A stretch of 64,000 nucleotides of DNA from Scatophagus argus (Eukaryota; Chordata; Actinopteri; Scatophagidae): NCBI RefSeq assembly GCF_020382885.2, contig NC_058513.1, forward strand, positions 9,581,774 to 9,645,773. Direction: 5' to 3'. The position numbers and the translations under genes were made by a program. Numbering within the stretch: position 1 is the first letter of the stretch; each line of letters starts with the position of its first letter. Shown here one piece after another: positions 39,462 through 52,009 of the stretch. The notes beneath the pieces were generated by a model. It saw only the letters and a program-made list of their open reading frames with translations, made no database searches and was not told the DNA's origin.

Positions 39462-42400
39462 ATGAGTGCTGGACGGGTGTTTGAGGGTGTGGGCTGCGTC
39501 ACTTGGTGGGGCTTCAGTCCTGCGCGCGACCTGCTGAGTATGGGTGAGAGCCTCACGCGCACGAGGACTCGTGGTCCTGCACTACATGCAGTGCTAGAAA
39601 ATAACTCAGTACCTTTACTTATGTAGGCTGCTGTACTTTGGTATTTCCATTTTAAACTTATTGTGCTTTTCATTTGACAACAATAGTATCATTTCTCATT
39701 AATTAATAATCTGTATAAAGTAACTATGACCTTAACTGTAACTTCTTGCTGAAAACAATAACACTATCGGTCCCTAATAATATCCTGTTGGCATCTGCTA
39801 TGGGGTTATTGCATTAAAAAGTAAAGTGTTTTTATTATTATCTGCATCTTATTTAAATGGATGGATATCATTTGAAATGTTTTAGATACAAACACTGACA
39901 CAATACCTTAATTTATTTTTTAACCTATCTTTTGGACCTGTAAGCATTTTGTCCAAGAAAAGGACCATGCTTTAAATATTTGATTAGAAGACATAACTAC
40001 AGATGTGACAAGGCATTTACTGGCAACTTTTGATACTCATATTTGCTACAGACACCTTTCAGTTCCTACTGATGTTGGTTAGGTTGGTACTGAGGCTCAA
40101 TACCCAGCCCTGTAAGTGTGGGTGTTGAAACTAGTGTATGCTGTCTCTCTCTGTGCCTAGGTCCTGTGAGGCATGAAGGGGAGAGCCACGTTTTGCTGGT
40201 TGGCAGTAGTGATCCACGACATATTTTGAAGACAATTGCTGGTTTGCAGCACATAGAAAACCTGCATGTGAGTGTCCCCTAAACTGTCATGTAATTCCTG
40301 AGAACAGATCGGTATGCATTTCTGCACTTCTCTCTGCTGCTCTGCTGCAGGTGTGGGTGATAGAAAACAGCATGGAGGTGGTGGCTAGACAGCTGTTGCT
40401 CCTCTACCTGGCACTGATGCCCCAAGAAAGCATTGGAAATAATGGTACATGGGATTTTGTGAAATTATCAACATTATAAATGTTCAGTAAAAAAAAAAAT
40501 ATATTAATGAAGCTAAACATTTGAATTATTTTGCCATGGTTTTCATTTTCAGAGAAGGCAGAGGTTTTCCTGGAGGTGTTCGGGAACAGTGAGATCCGCA
40601 GTCAGACAGATGAGACACTGAGACATGCAGCATCTCAGCTCTCTCTGTCTGTTACTGACACACTGGAGACACCCACACATGCCTGTCTGAACACAACTCT
40701 TCTCAAGGTACAATCATCTTGTGAAACAAGCCTATCGCCTGTCTTTCTTTAAGATTGTATTGTTGTTCGTTTCCTGAAATCAGCTATTGAAGCCTGATCA
40801 GTTAAACCCATGTTGCTCCATGAATCATTGGAAGTTGACTAATTTCAAACATTTCTATTTCTACAGTTCAAGGAGCGAGACGAGCTGGTCAGGATATTCA
40901 AGTCATGGATCCAACCTCAGTCTTCATCATCTATCTTAATGTCCAAAGCTTGGGATTATCGAGTCAGACAGCACCTTGGAACACGCTATGACTCCAAGAG
41001 GGGATGTTTCGACTGGGACCTTAAAATGAAACTGCATGAGAAAGGGGTATTTGAATATATTTTGTGCTTTCCCTTGTTCGCCCAATTTTTTAGATGGACA
41101 GAAATCTGGAGGCTCATACTGTATGTTGGAGCATGGTCACAATTTCTATACTCACTTACTATCTGCAGTGTGGTTCCATCAACAAACAACAATATGTACG
41201 ATGGAGGGAGCAGGGTTTGGCGTTTGAAATGAGGGAAGGTGCCTACCAAATAACCAATCCAACTTTGCTGTCTTCCAGAGTGTTTAGTCAGGTAAGTGTT
41301 TTTTGGTTTTTTTTTTCTACACAATGTAGCAATAAGATGATATGAAGGAACTTATCTTTGTGTGTTTCTGGATAGACAGGGGATAAAGTGGCTGTCAGGG
41401 GCTACTGGGGAGACATCATTTCCAGTCCTTACCTCGCCTTTGGCATTGAAACTGATGACAAGAGCCTGCTGAAGACACAGAATGGGCAACACATCAAGGT
41501 AAAACATACAAGCATGTTGTCATTAGTAGCAGTAAGTAGTAGCTGCAAGTTACACATATGATGAAGAATAAATTAGTGTCTGTTTTTTGTCTTCCCTTTC
41601 TGTCCTTACAGACAGCCCAGGATATTTCCTTTGCAAATGTACAGGCATTGTTCCAGTCCCTGTCCAGTAGACGGGGCTGCCCCACTACTTCTCAGCCAGA
41701 CGCAAAAACAGAGAAACCATCTCCACAGACTGACCGCAAATCTGTCACCATCAATGGTAAATGGCTAACAACGCTAATAGGCCTGTGGCTTCAGACGATC
41801 ACTTGATTGGTTGTTTCAGTGTGTTTTATGTATGTACATGTTTAAATACACTAAAGCAGAAACGAGAGCTGGGTCTTGAAGCTGTTCATGGTGTGGTGTA
41901 TCACTTCTCTGTTTTGGTATTTAGCAGACAGGAAACACACTGAATGTTATAAAATACTCTTCAGATTTGATGCATCTGAATGGAATCTGCGTGACCTTCC
42001 TGCCTATGGATTCACTTAACAAACTGCTCGAAAAAAAGAAATACTCCCACTTATTCAGTGCCATCTACTTCTCTGCCAGGTGAGAGCTTTTTATTTCCTC
42101 TAATTACTCTTAATTAATTAATCTAAATCTCTAATTAATCTGTATCTATATATTTAACCTTAAAATAGGGGGGTCCTTTCACTATCCAGTCATCTCAACA
42201 CTAGACTTCTGATATGACTGCTGACCATGTTTCATTTCTCTGTTTTTGTTTCTCTCTCTGTCAATGCTGTAAAGTTGTGTGCACCAGTTGGGCCCGATGA
42301 TGAGACAGATTGCAGCACCAGACGCTGTGCTCATCGTGGAGTTGGCCAAGTGAGGGTTTTTATAGTAACATGCCTTGTTACCATGGTGACAGTACAGTCA

Positions 42401-42693
42401 CCAAGAGTATAGTGTAATTGCAGTGCAGAGTATTTGCTTTTGTGCATTTGATTTTTTCATGCTTGCTACAAACCAAATTTTTATGTTCACTGACAAACAG
42501 TAAATAATAACTGTAACTGCACTGAAATTTATGTGTCACTGTGTATCTCAGGTACATTTTGGATCTGAACAAAGAGCAAGAAGCAGACCTTGCAAAGAAA
42601 GTGGCGAGCATCGCTCTCGATGCTGAATTTGAGCCATGGCATGAGGGGAAGAGTGATGGCGTCCATGCTGTTTTTGTTCCGCTGAAGAAGTAA
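39462..42693 (+). CDS. dnaaf3: Dynein axonemal assembly factor 3
   Basis: Cytoplasmic factor needed to preassemble axonemal dynein arms; loss in humans causes primary ciliary dyskinesia. Eleven coding exons (39462-39543, 40161-40267, 40351-40444, 40553-40707, 40867-41046, 41169-41291, 41376-41498, 41612-41756, 41965-42079, 42275-42349, 42552-42693) give 446 aa. Diagnostic parts are [14 protein letters not shown] near the start, [18 protein letters not shown] with HVWVIEN (a methyltransferase-like Rossmann segment), [46 protein letters not shown], and the C-terminal [10 protein letters not shown]-like and PLKK end. The ATG follows directly after an acceptor, so a non-coding first exon exists upstream. 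Reading past some donors gives shorter alternative frames, rejected because the orthologue continues through the listed exons. Confidence 0.95.
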
Positions 42694-42981
42694 AGGTAGT
42701 TTATTTTGGTGCAGTAGTTTACTCTGCTCTCACTGTCAGTAGCTTTACCCACACCATATGCAACAGACTGGTACTGCTTCACAACACAGAGAATTTATTT
42801 TTCCTTCATGAGGAAGTTTACCAGCTGTGAGTGGCCTCAGATGGTGATTCCCTTCTTATTTGAATTTTCACAAAAAGTAATCAGATCATTTTTCCAATTT
42901 GAATGACACTGATAGAAAATGTCCATTTTATGTATATACGTATTTAATAATAACAGATGAAATTGAAAGTGGATGTATGCC

Positions 42982-42987
42982 AATAAA
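42982..42987 (+). terminator. Candidate dnaaf3 polyadenylation signal
   Basis: AATAAA 290 bp after the dnaaf3 stop and only 116 bp from the tnnt1 stop codon on the other strand. A reverse-strand signal for tnnt1 (TTTATT on the plus strand) lies at 42794-42799, so the two 3' UTRs may overlap. Confidence 0.4.
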
Positions 42988-43102
42988 TGCCACATGAAAA
43001 TATCTTATCATAGCTTAAATGATGAATACTGCAAAACTGCTGCAATCTTGTCCACAAAGTGGTGACCTGTCTTCTTTTTCCTTTTTTTCTTGCCGTGTGC
43101 GT

Positions 43103-45627
43103 TCACTTCCACCGTCCTCCAACCTTCCCCTTACCATGGCCCTTTTTGCTGCATTGGCACAACAAAAAAAATAGAGCATTATAAATAACTGCAGTTCAGG
43201 CGGAAATGATAAGCACGTTACTGATTGGGCGTAAAAAGGGAAGTAGTTTGCACTTCTTGTCGCTCTGTGATCATGTCTCAGACATGTGCATCCTATTGTG
43301 ACAAGTGTTTCAGAGCGGTGAGTTTATCGATTCCATTGAGACTGTTGGCTTTTGTATGATGCGCTGCTTTTTCTCTCATGGGACATGAGAGTTGTGTAAT
43401 GGTAGTTTGAGATGAGCAGATACACTCACAATTTCTGAGCATGTTGGATTCTGTTCAGGAGGACATTGATCTGAAAAAGAAAAATCCCACAGATTCTGGC
43501 GTCATAAATTAGCCTTTTTTTTTAAAATATCTTCTTGTATATTCTCAGTTAAGGCTCACCTCATACTTCTGCCTTTTCATCTTCTCAGTCAAGTCAAACT
43601 TCTCTGACTCCAGCTGGTAGATACATTCCCACATCTCCTTGGCTCTCTCTCTAAAACACAACCCGAGATAACAGAAGTGTACACCTTTTAAAACGATGAC
43701 AATAAGCCACTAGCTACTCTGCATCAGCTTTAAATGGCATGTGCCTGACTTACCCAGGTACAGCCAATGTAATGAACATTTATTTAAAACAAACCAAAAT
43801 GCACTGCCAACGAAAAATGAAAAGATATCACTTTAATAGACCTCAAACTGACCTCAGACCATCCTCTCTCAGGTTGTCAATAGCCAGTGGCTTGCGTCTC
43901 TCTGCCAGAGTCTTCTTCTTGATTTCCCTCGCAGTTTGCCTTTTACCTCGTCTCTGTTCTACCTGCAGGAAACAAACACAACTCACACAAACTTTCAGAG
44001 GGCACAAAGAATTATATGATCACCACATATTATACTTTGTGGATATATTATTCTGACCTTGGCCAGGAAGCCTCCAAAGTGTGCCCCCATGTTGGAGAGC
44101 ACTTTCTTCTTCTTGGCCTCATCATCTGCCCTCTTCTTGGCCTCTTCATCCTCTTTCCTCTGCCTCTCCTCCTGAGGAAGTCATCTTCAGATGATTACTG
44201 CAGTTTCCGTTACTTAAGTTACTCTTTTACTGCATGTAGCGTCACAAGTCTGTGATCTGAGCAGATTATTGACATGCATGCATGGATTAAACAACATATA
44301 TGTAATACATTGTTAATCATTAATCACCGCAATACGTGTTTGTCTGTCCCGCTCTTTCTCAGCTCTCACACGCTGCTGCTCTGCTCTCTCTGCCCGGCGG
44401 CTTTCCTAAAACAGGAAAACCATACCAGTTGGACTTTTACACACAGATTTTAAATCACTAATATTCTGAATAATCAGTTTGTATTCCCTATAGACAAATA
44501 AATGGGAAAACAGCACAGGAAGGACATTACAATCCTTTCTTTGAGTCCAATCAGCTCCTCTTCCTCTTTCTTCCTCTGCTCAAAGTGCACATCAATCAGA
44601 GTCTGCAGCTCCAGTAGATCTTTCTCCATTCTTTTCCTATGGATATCCTAACAAGGACCAGCGGATACACGGATGATGACAAAATTACTGATGCTGGTGC
44701 TGCAAAAGTTTAATTGTTCCATTAATAACAATCTTGAAGGAACATACATCAAAGTCAACCCTCTCCCCCTCCGGAATTTTAGGGGCAGCGAGCTGAGTGA
44801 CCAGTGGCCTGCAAAATAACATGAAGGCATATCAACATGTACATTTCATATTTTTATTTGTTTGAGATGCATTTAAGGGTAAAATCTTAGGCATCAAATA
44901 TTATTTGATACTGAGAATTCCCATGTAGGCTTACTTGTATTTGGGACGTTCTTCTTCAACATAACAGCCAGAGCAGCGGTAAAGTAAAGTGATTGATTTC
45001 ATTTTTTTATTCAACAACAGGCAGATTTGAAAACACACAGAATATGAATAATGCAAGTGTAACTCATAAAGCAAATTTGAAAGAAGTTTTAATACATCAG
45101 AAAACACACAGACACAGTTCATGCCCTCTGTTCATAACCATAACTTTGTTTTACCATGCTACTGATGATGGACTTGCAAAAATATGGTTAAATAAACACA
45201 CCAGATGGATCACATTATGTAAATCAATATTTACTTTTTGAAGGTTATCCTGTGGGGATTCTTTCACTGACAGTTCGCTGTTATAGATTGTATTTGAATG
45301 TGTTATTGCTAAGGAGAGGTCAATAAAGACAGCACAGCTCAGCACCACAGTCTCACCTCCCTCTCCCTGCTCCTCATCTTCTTCTGGAGAAAGAAAGAGA
45401 GTGACAACGCAACTGTGCTGAGAGAAATGATGAAATTGCTGCTTAATTAAAGGCATAAATGTCCTTACCATCCTGATGACCTCTGAATAAAAAACAAGAA
45501 TTAAGAATATAAATCAGGCATTCCATAAAACAAAAGCTCATGTGTTATGAATGTAGAAAAGTTTATAAATGTAAAATAAGCTAACTGGTAAGACCTGTTT
45601 GACTCACCCATCTTCAAAATCAGACAT
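43103..45627 (-). CDS. tnnt1: Slow skeletal troponin T
   Basis: Tropomyosin-binding subunit of troponin in slow muscle. Coding exons on the minus strand: 45608-45627, 45469-45482 (14 nt), 45357-45383, 44935-44953, 44748-44808, 44531-44647, 44328-44405, 44058-44171, 43853-43962, 43560-43650, 43430-43470 and 43103-43148. They sum to 738 nt, 245 aa. The N terminus is short and acidic ([20 protein letters not shown]), encoded by tiny exons of the kind that are alternatively spliced in this family. Conserved core: [22 protein letters not shown], then [41 protein letters not shown] and the end [17 protein letters not shown]1 is chosen over TNNT2/3 from the short N terminus and the dnaaf3-syt5-ptprh neighbourhood. 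A non-coding first exon and TATA box lie at about 47.4 kb. Convergent with dnaaf3. Confidence 0.93.
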
Positions 45628-47359
45628 GGTTACACTGCAGAGAAAAGCAGACATATAAAAATCACCACTGTAAACCACTGATCTCAAAAAGAAATGAAAT
45701 AGTGAACAAATTTCATGACTTTAAGAGGGCCACAGGAGATACATGTCACATTTACTGCAGGTCAGTGCTATTGTTCAAAGAATAAGATTAAGGGAAAGGC
45801 CATTTGAAGTTAATGATCTAGGAATAGAAGAGGCCAGAGGGACTGTTGGCCAGGGCAGTGTCCTGTTACCCAGGATAAGAGCGAGGTATCAGCTGGCCAA
45901 TTCTTCTTCTTTAATTTGATTTACAAGAGAGAATGTGGTATGGACAGATTGAGCTGGTAGGCTGGCTGCTTGGCTTGGTACCAACCAAGTCCTCTGTTAT
46001 CATTTTGTCTGCTCATACTCTCACTGAACTCAAGGGCTATCTAAATGTGTGTGGAGTCCAATAAATCTTTCAGCATTCCTACCCATAACTGTAACAGTTT
46101 ACATGCGTGTTTAAGTGTGATTTCTTACAGGAGATACAGTGCTATAATCTTACATAGTCAAAACTGTTTGATGAGCTGCAGTTAAACTGAACAAACAGAA
46201 GAATTTCCAGGTAGACAAAATAAATAGAAGCCCTCTCAGCATCCGGACTATCCTGTCGATTGATCAAGCTGTGAGGTCCACCAAGTCTCCCATTAGATTT
46301 AATCCAAAATCTCAGAGCCTGAGCTTGTGAATCTGAATAAACACGGGCACATGAACAAAAGGCAGATGAGGGATTTGGAGAGGAATTCATCACATTAAAT
46401 CACTGCTGAATGTTTCTGGCTGAACTGACTGACTGAGTCACTGGCAGACAAAGAGGCCAAGGACACCCAGAATAACTTGTCATGGGGGATCTTACTCAGA
46501 GCTATAATACACCTTCATCAGTACCCAGTCCACCACTGGTGGGTCAGACTCCTGTCATGGTGTTATGTTTGGATCAGTTTTATTTTTCTTTTTTATTTTC
46601 TGTAGGCCTAGTAAATACATTGTGTGTGTAACATTGGACAATGAAAATAATAGGACTTTTTTTTTTAATTAATGAGGATATCAGTGTTAATAAAACAGAA
46701 TTCATTCATACGTCAATCATTGTCTTTTTTTTTAATGTAAAGCATATTTAATTTAATCATTTGTATATTTGCTATAATTTATTTGTTATAAAGGCAGTAA
46801 GCATTTTTTTGTTTGTTTTTTTTTTTTTTCATTTGCCCCCTTGCGGGCAACACAAACAAGCTGTCACACACTGAAATTTTATAACCTGTAAAATTGATAT
46901 GGCTAACTTGTTAGAAACCATTTACACATCCAGCAGACAACAACATACAGAGCAACATTTAGTCTCCTTTTAGCTCTGTTTTGGTCTCTACCAGCTCCTG
47001 TAGACAAGCTCCGGCTCCTCATATGCTGTTCGGTAGCATTTGTGACAGTTTAAACTCTGTCAATTCGTACTGGGCAAAAAGTGGACAGTTTTTTGTAGTT
47101 GTTTTTCTCTCAGAGAGTGAATCAGAACATGATGGTTGCAAACCCCATGTATTCAACACAATCATGTGCATGTGATTGTGCCAGATAAAAACAAAAAGAC
47201 TGCCAACACAATAAAAGAAAAGGAAAGAAAATCCCAAACTGCTTTGATGGCTTTGTGATTAACTGCAATGTCTTAGAAAGAAAGAAACTGCGTTGTACAT
47301 AAAAATCCACATCGGTTCAGGAAAAGAACATGTTAGAGTACAAGTCAAAGCAACATACC

Positions 47360-47405
47360 TGTACAGCAAAAGAGAAGGATGGTCACTGATGATGAAAACA
47401 GGAGG
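47360..47405 (-). other. tnnt1: Likely non-coding first exon of tnnt1
   Basis: A donor fitting CTGTACAG then GTATGT is read on the minus strand, ending the exon at about 47360. It pairs in type with the acceptor before the coding exon at 45627 (TCTCTGCAG). The 5' end is inferred about 30 bp from the TATA box. This leaves a first intron of about 1.7 kb. Confidence 0.5.
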
Positions 47406-47430
47406 AGTAACAACCAAGGGGGAGACAGAG

Positions 47431-47440
47431 CTATATATAA
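47431..47440 (-). promoter_or_regulatory. TATA box / MEF2-type site of tnnt1
   Basis: CTATATATAA on the plus strand reads TTATATATAG on the minus. It is both a TATA box at the right distance from the first exon and a perfect match to the MEF2 consensus YTAWWWWTAR, as expected for a muscle promoter. Confidence 0.55.
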
Positions 47441-49590
47441 GGGGTCCTGTGGGGTGACAGAGAAGTGATTTGGACTACAGTGTGTGTGTGGGGGGGGTGG
47501 GGCTGATTTAGACAGGGACCATAGGTGGATTATTAGCGGCTTTTGGGGGCATAAGCTGAAGTCTGGCAGGCAGGATAATGAGCAAAGTGTTTGTTGCTGA
47601 CATCACAGCTAAAACAGGAGACAAAGAGACAGGTGGCAGGAGATAAATAGAGACAGAAGAGACAGAATAACAAGGCAAAAACAAGACAATTTCTGTCAGG
47701 ACACAAAGAAGGGATCCTTCATACGGCCCAGGATATGAAAGGCTCTGAACATCACCTTGGTCACGGTTACAAAGCTGAAACTTGATAAATGATTCAGTGG
47801 AGGAAAAGATAGACCAAAGACAATAAGAAAGTCATGAACATTAGCTTTTAGACATCTTTCTTCAAACTGAATTGGTTTTGGCAATTTAATCACAGATAAA
47901 GACCAGTCAGCTGGTAAAGTCCAGGAACTGTTTCCCTGTGGAATACCACAAAGTCAGTCCTTACCAGGTCAGTGAAAAAAGAGCAAGAATGCAACAATCT
48001 ATATAACTATAGACATAGAAGGTAAAGCAAACCGGTTAAACATATTTACAGGGATTTATATCACACTGCTGTAACCACATGCCTTTTGAGGAGTCTTACA
48101 GATATGTTTGTGAAATGCAAACATGCCCTTGTGGGAATGACATATGCAAACAGAATTTCCATAAAGCTCTTTGGGAATGACAGAAACACAATATGAATGA
48201 GAGAAACACAGACTAACAACTTGCACAAGTCTACTTTAACTCTGACAAGAAAACATCTGTGCATAAGGTAAGAAGAATAATTTGAATATTTAGAATGATT
48301 AACAAAATAGTTATTGATATAGAATTAATATAGATTCTATATTAATATAAAATTACTCTGGCATACAATAAACAAGCCTTATGCTTAGCACTCTAAGGTC
48401 ATGAGCAGTAATGTCTATAATTTTTTTCTATTTTTTATTAACCTGCAAACACTTTTCTATAATATTTAATTAATTCTTCAGTATATTCGGAGCCTATTCA
48501 CATCTGGTTTTGCCCAATAACAGTCAAAGACCCAAACATATTTTGTTCCAGATCATATGAACCAGAGAAAAGCAGCAAAACACAAATCAACAAATCACAT
48601 TTGAGAGGCACCAAACAGAATTAGTCTTTTTTTTCTTTCTTTCTTTCTTTTTTTTTTTTTTTTTTTTAAAAAAAAACAGCTTTCATTTTCTGTTAATTGA
48701 CTAACTGATACAGATGTAGCTATGCAGATGTTGCTCTGTAACAAGACAGAAATTGAATCACTCTAGGCATGTATAATAGTCAAGGATTTTAACAGTAAAA
48801 GACAAAGGCAAAAAGAAGTAAACTGATAGTAAATTTCCAATTCATTCAGTGACTGATTGTGGCCTAGTAGATAACATTATCAAAACAACTTCAAAATATC
48901 CACCCTAGGCCTAAGTAAACTAAAATGCACATAGACAGCTGAGCCAACGTCACTTGACAAATTGACATGAACAATCAAAGCAGATATTTAAAGTTCTGTG
49001 CTCATTTTACTATTAACCCTCTATGACAATGGTGACACACCAGCAGACATGTCTGTGTTCACTGGAATGAGAGGCTGATGATCGTGTGGCCTTTTGTCTG
49101 GGGGGGTGTCCTTTAAAGTCCTTCAAAGAAGCCACATTAGACACAGTGAGCTTTAAGGGAGTCAGGAATAGTGGACCCCAAAAGGTCAAGCCAAAAAGAC
49201 AGAGTCAACAGAGTAACATGTGCATGTGTGTTTGCATAGATGTCAACGGATGACGAAGTCTATATAACACATTCAAATGTGTGCTTCCTGCTTCCTTTTT
49301 CAAGGAGGACGCAAATCTGATGCCAAAAAGAAATTTTATGATGCATATATTATTAGGGACACCCAAGCTCCCCAGAAATAGAGGGAAATATTTTTATTCC
49401 CCCCAAAAATAAAAATTCATTCACACTCACCTGTGTTCAGCTGAATTAAAGGTATTATATATTTTAACAAAATAAGCTAACAAGCATTATACATGAGCTT
49501 TGTTCCAGTATTGCTGCATAAGAAAATCTTTGTTTGATTCCTCTAACAACTTGTATGGCATTTATCCCTTTATATACAAGGAAAAAAAAT
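47441..49590. other. Spacer between tnnt1 and the lectin gene
   Basis: No coding domain seen. It probably holds tnnt1 upstream elements. A pyrimidine tract of CTTT repeats then T-run (48627-48667), followed directly by an A-run, is the main low-complexity feature. Confidence 0.4.
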
Positions 49591-52009
49591 ATGATCCATC
49601 TGGTGTTTTTGCTGCTAGCTTCAGGTAAGTGTCTTTGCATTAAATGAAATGATCGTGCAAAATTAAAATACATTTTGTTGCAATTGCAAGGCCTGCTGTA
49701 ATTGGTGTTTTGATGGGTGTCCCTCTGCAGGCTGTTTCACTTTGTGTTTACACATTCAGCGAGAGTATCACCTGATCAACAAGGCTGAGACATGGGAGAA
49801 GGCCCAGAGTTACTGCAGAAAGAGCTACACTGACCTCGCTACCATTGACAGCCACGATGACATGACGAGGCTGGTTAACATGACAGCAGCCAGTGGTGTG
49901 ACAGCAAATATCTGGATTGGTCTGAAAAAGAATGGGGCAGCATCTTGGTTGTGGTCTGTGGGGGCAACTCAGACCAGTCACGGAATAGCTGAATATACTA
50001 ACTGGGCCACTTTACCTGATTCTACTCACAACTGTGGAGGCATGAAGAGTGATGGGAAATGGCTCAGTGCATTATGTGGAACAAACCTTCCTTTTGTCTG
50101 TCAGGACGGTAAGCAAGATGACCTTTATTTGATCAGTATTTCAGATAGGATGATAGCCTAATTCACCATCTTGACAAGGGTGCACCAGCTTTGCAGAAAG
50201 ATTGGAAAAATTCACCCCAGATAGTTCCAAAGAAAAGCTCAGAAAAGTTGCCTTGCGCTGCTCTATAAGGTGGTGGAGGTGGAAGACCCATAATTTACAA
50301 AATGCACATCATGATGTGAAGATTTGAAGCTATAGTGATTGAGACCATAAACTCATTATGCAACAGCTTACTGAAGTGATAAATCAAGTGAGAAGTAGGC
50401 TCATTTCCTCATAAATTTACACACAATCTGACTTCTTTTCAAAAACTAATTGAGTCGCCCCCTGCTGGTCATTAGAAAGAATACAGGTTTAAGTCACATC
50501 TGTATTGGTTTCACTTATCACACCTGGAAGCAGGAGCTTACACTTTGTGTACTCTTAAAAGTAAGAAGATGCAAAGATGAGATTTATCCTTCATCAAAAG
50601 TCTTTTCAAACTGTACTGGTTGGTTTTATGAGAGAAAGTAGTGTAAGAATTTAGACTAAGTAGTTGTTTTGGCAAATGTTTATCTGGTTGATTGCTTCTC
50701 TTTGTCAAAGAGCAGCGCACAGTTGCATCCCTGAGCGTTTCTGTGGAACCTTACAGGACAGTCCAAAACAGTGCTAGCTGTAGCCTTATATTATATATTT
50801 TCCAGAATGTCAAAGTGTTCTTTTCTATGCATGCAGGGATATGTGTTTGATTCATTTAGGTGGAGTTTTACTTTAAGGTATCTTCAGAGTTATCTCAGAT
50901 TGGGCTGGAGACATTTAATATACCTGGCAGGAAAAGTTCTGATGAAAGATGATATCAAGTTGCATTATGGGAACTGTAGGAACTGCATCAGTTTTGGAGC
51001 TTGATCCATACTAGAGACTAAGTGCTCTTCGATTTAGATCAACCTTTTTGAAATGTGAGCCTTCTACATCACCCATCATTATTAAAGTGTGATTTAAATC
51101 GCTGGAGAAACTCTGAAGTGCACCTTTAAGTGCATGCAGCAGCTTGAAAACACAAACACCCTCCAAACATTTTAATCTGACAGTACATTTTGCAATATTC
51201 ACAGAGGATGGCTCCATGTATACGGTTTCTGAAAACAAACCTTGGAGGCAAGCCCAAGAGTACTGTCAACTGTATAACAGAGACTTGGTCAGTGTGAGGA
51301 GCCAGACTGAAAATCAAGCCTTACAGCAGATACTTAATGCGAGCGGGCCATCGTCATCCTCTTTCTGGATTGGTTTGTTCAGAGATGACTGGAAATGGTC
51401 GGACCAGAGTGACAGCTCTTTCAGATACTGGGAGAGCTCTCAGCCAAATAATGATGGAGCATGTGCATTGTACAACCCCTCTATCAAGAGATGGTACGAC
51501 AGAGGTTGTGCTAACCCATATCCCTTCTACTGCTATAGTGGTGAGCAGCATGTACTGTATAGCAAATGTCACCATAAACATGATTTATTTGACAAAAGAA
51601 ACTGAATGTATACTTGATGTAACATATTATGTTTTGTCTGACCACAGTAAAAGTCACGAGGCTGATTGTGAGGATGGAAATTAAGTCCAGTTCATTCTTT
51701 GACGTCAGTGACTCCACTTTGAGCGAAGCCATTTTGAGCAAGGTAAGTTTTTGTCTCCTCTAAAATTTTGGTGCTACTGCTTGTTTTCAAACACTGATAC
51801 CAGTGATACTGATACCAGTTTAGACGGGGCACTGTGGTAGTGACATAATAATCAAGGCATGGTTTGTCAATGCTATTTCTGTCTTGTGTCCATAGATCCT
51901 AAAAAACTTTGAGTGGGTCAAGCTGCACTGGAGAGTCCAGCCAGGTGGGAAGGTGTTCAGCGAAAAACAGAAAAAGAAGATCAGTGAAGTCTGTGTGAAA
52001 GTGACATAG
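49591..52009 (+). CDS. Secreted protein with two C-type lectin domains
   Basis: Five exons, 49591-49624, 49731-50108, 51205-51540, 51648-51742 and 51896-52009, give 318 aa. A short signal peptide (MIHLVFLLLASGCFTLC) is followed by lectin domain 1 (about 20-137: YHLINKAETWEKAQSYCR, IWIGL, CGTNLPFVC) and domain 2 (about 140-249: WRQAQEYC, FWIGLFRDDWKWSD, CANPYPFYC). A tail follows (about 250-318) with LSKILKNFEWVKLHWRVQP and FSEKQKKK. Neither domain has a full calcium/sugar set: domain 1 lacks EPN/QPD and WND, while domain 2 has QPN and WYD. The layout of two lectin domains plus this helical tail resembles fish macrophage-mannose-receptor-like and CLEC20A-like lectins. There is no membrane helix, so it is probably soluble. 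AATAAA follows at 52283-52288. Confidence 0.85.

Noticed and set aside
48627-48680. T-run followed by A-run as a terminator or hairpin RNA
   Set aside because: A low-complexity tract of this kind is common in fish spacers and no RNA gene features flank it.
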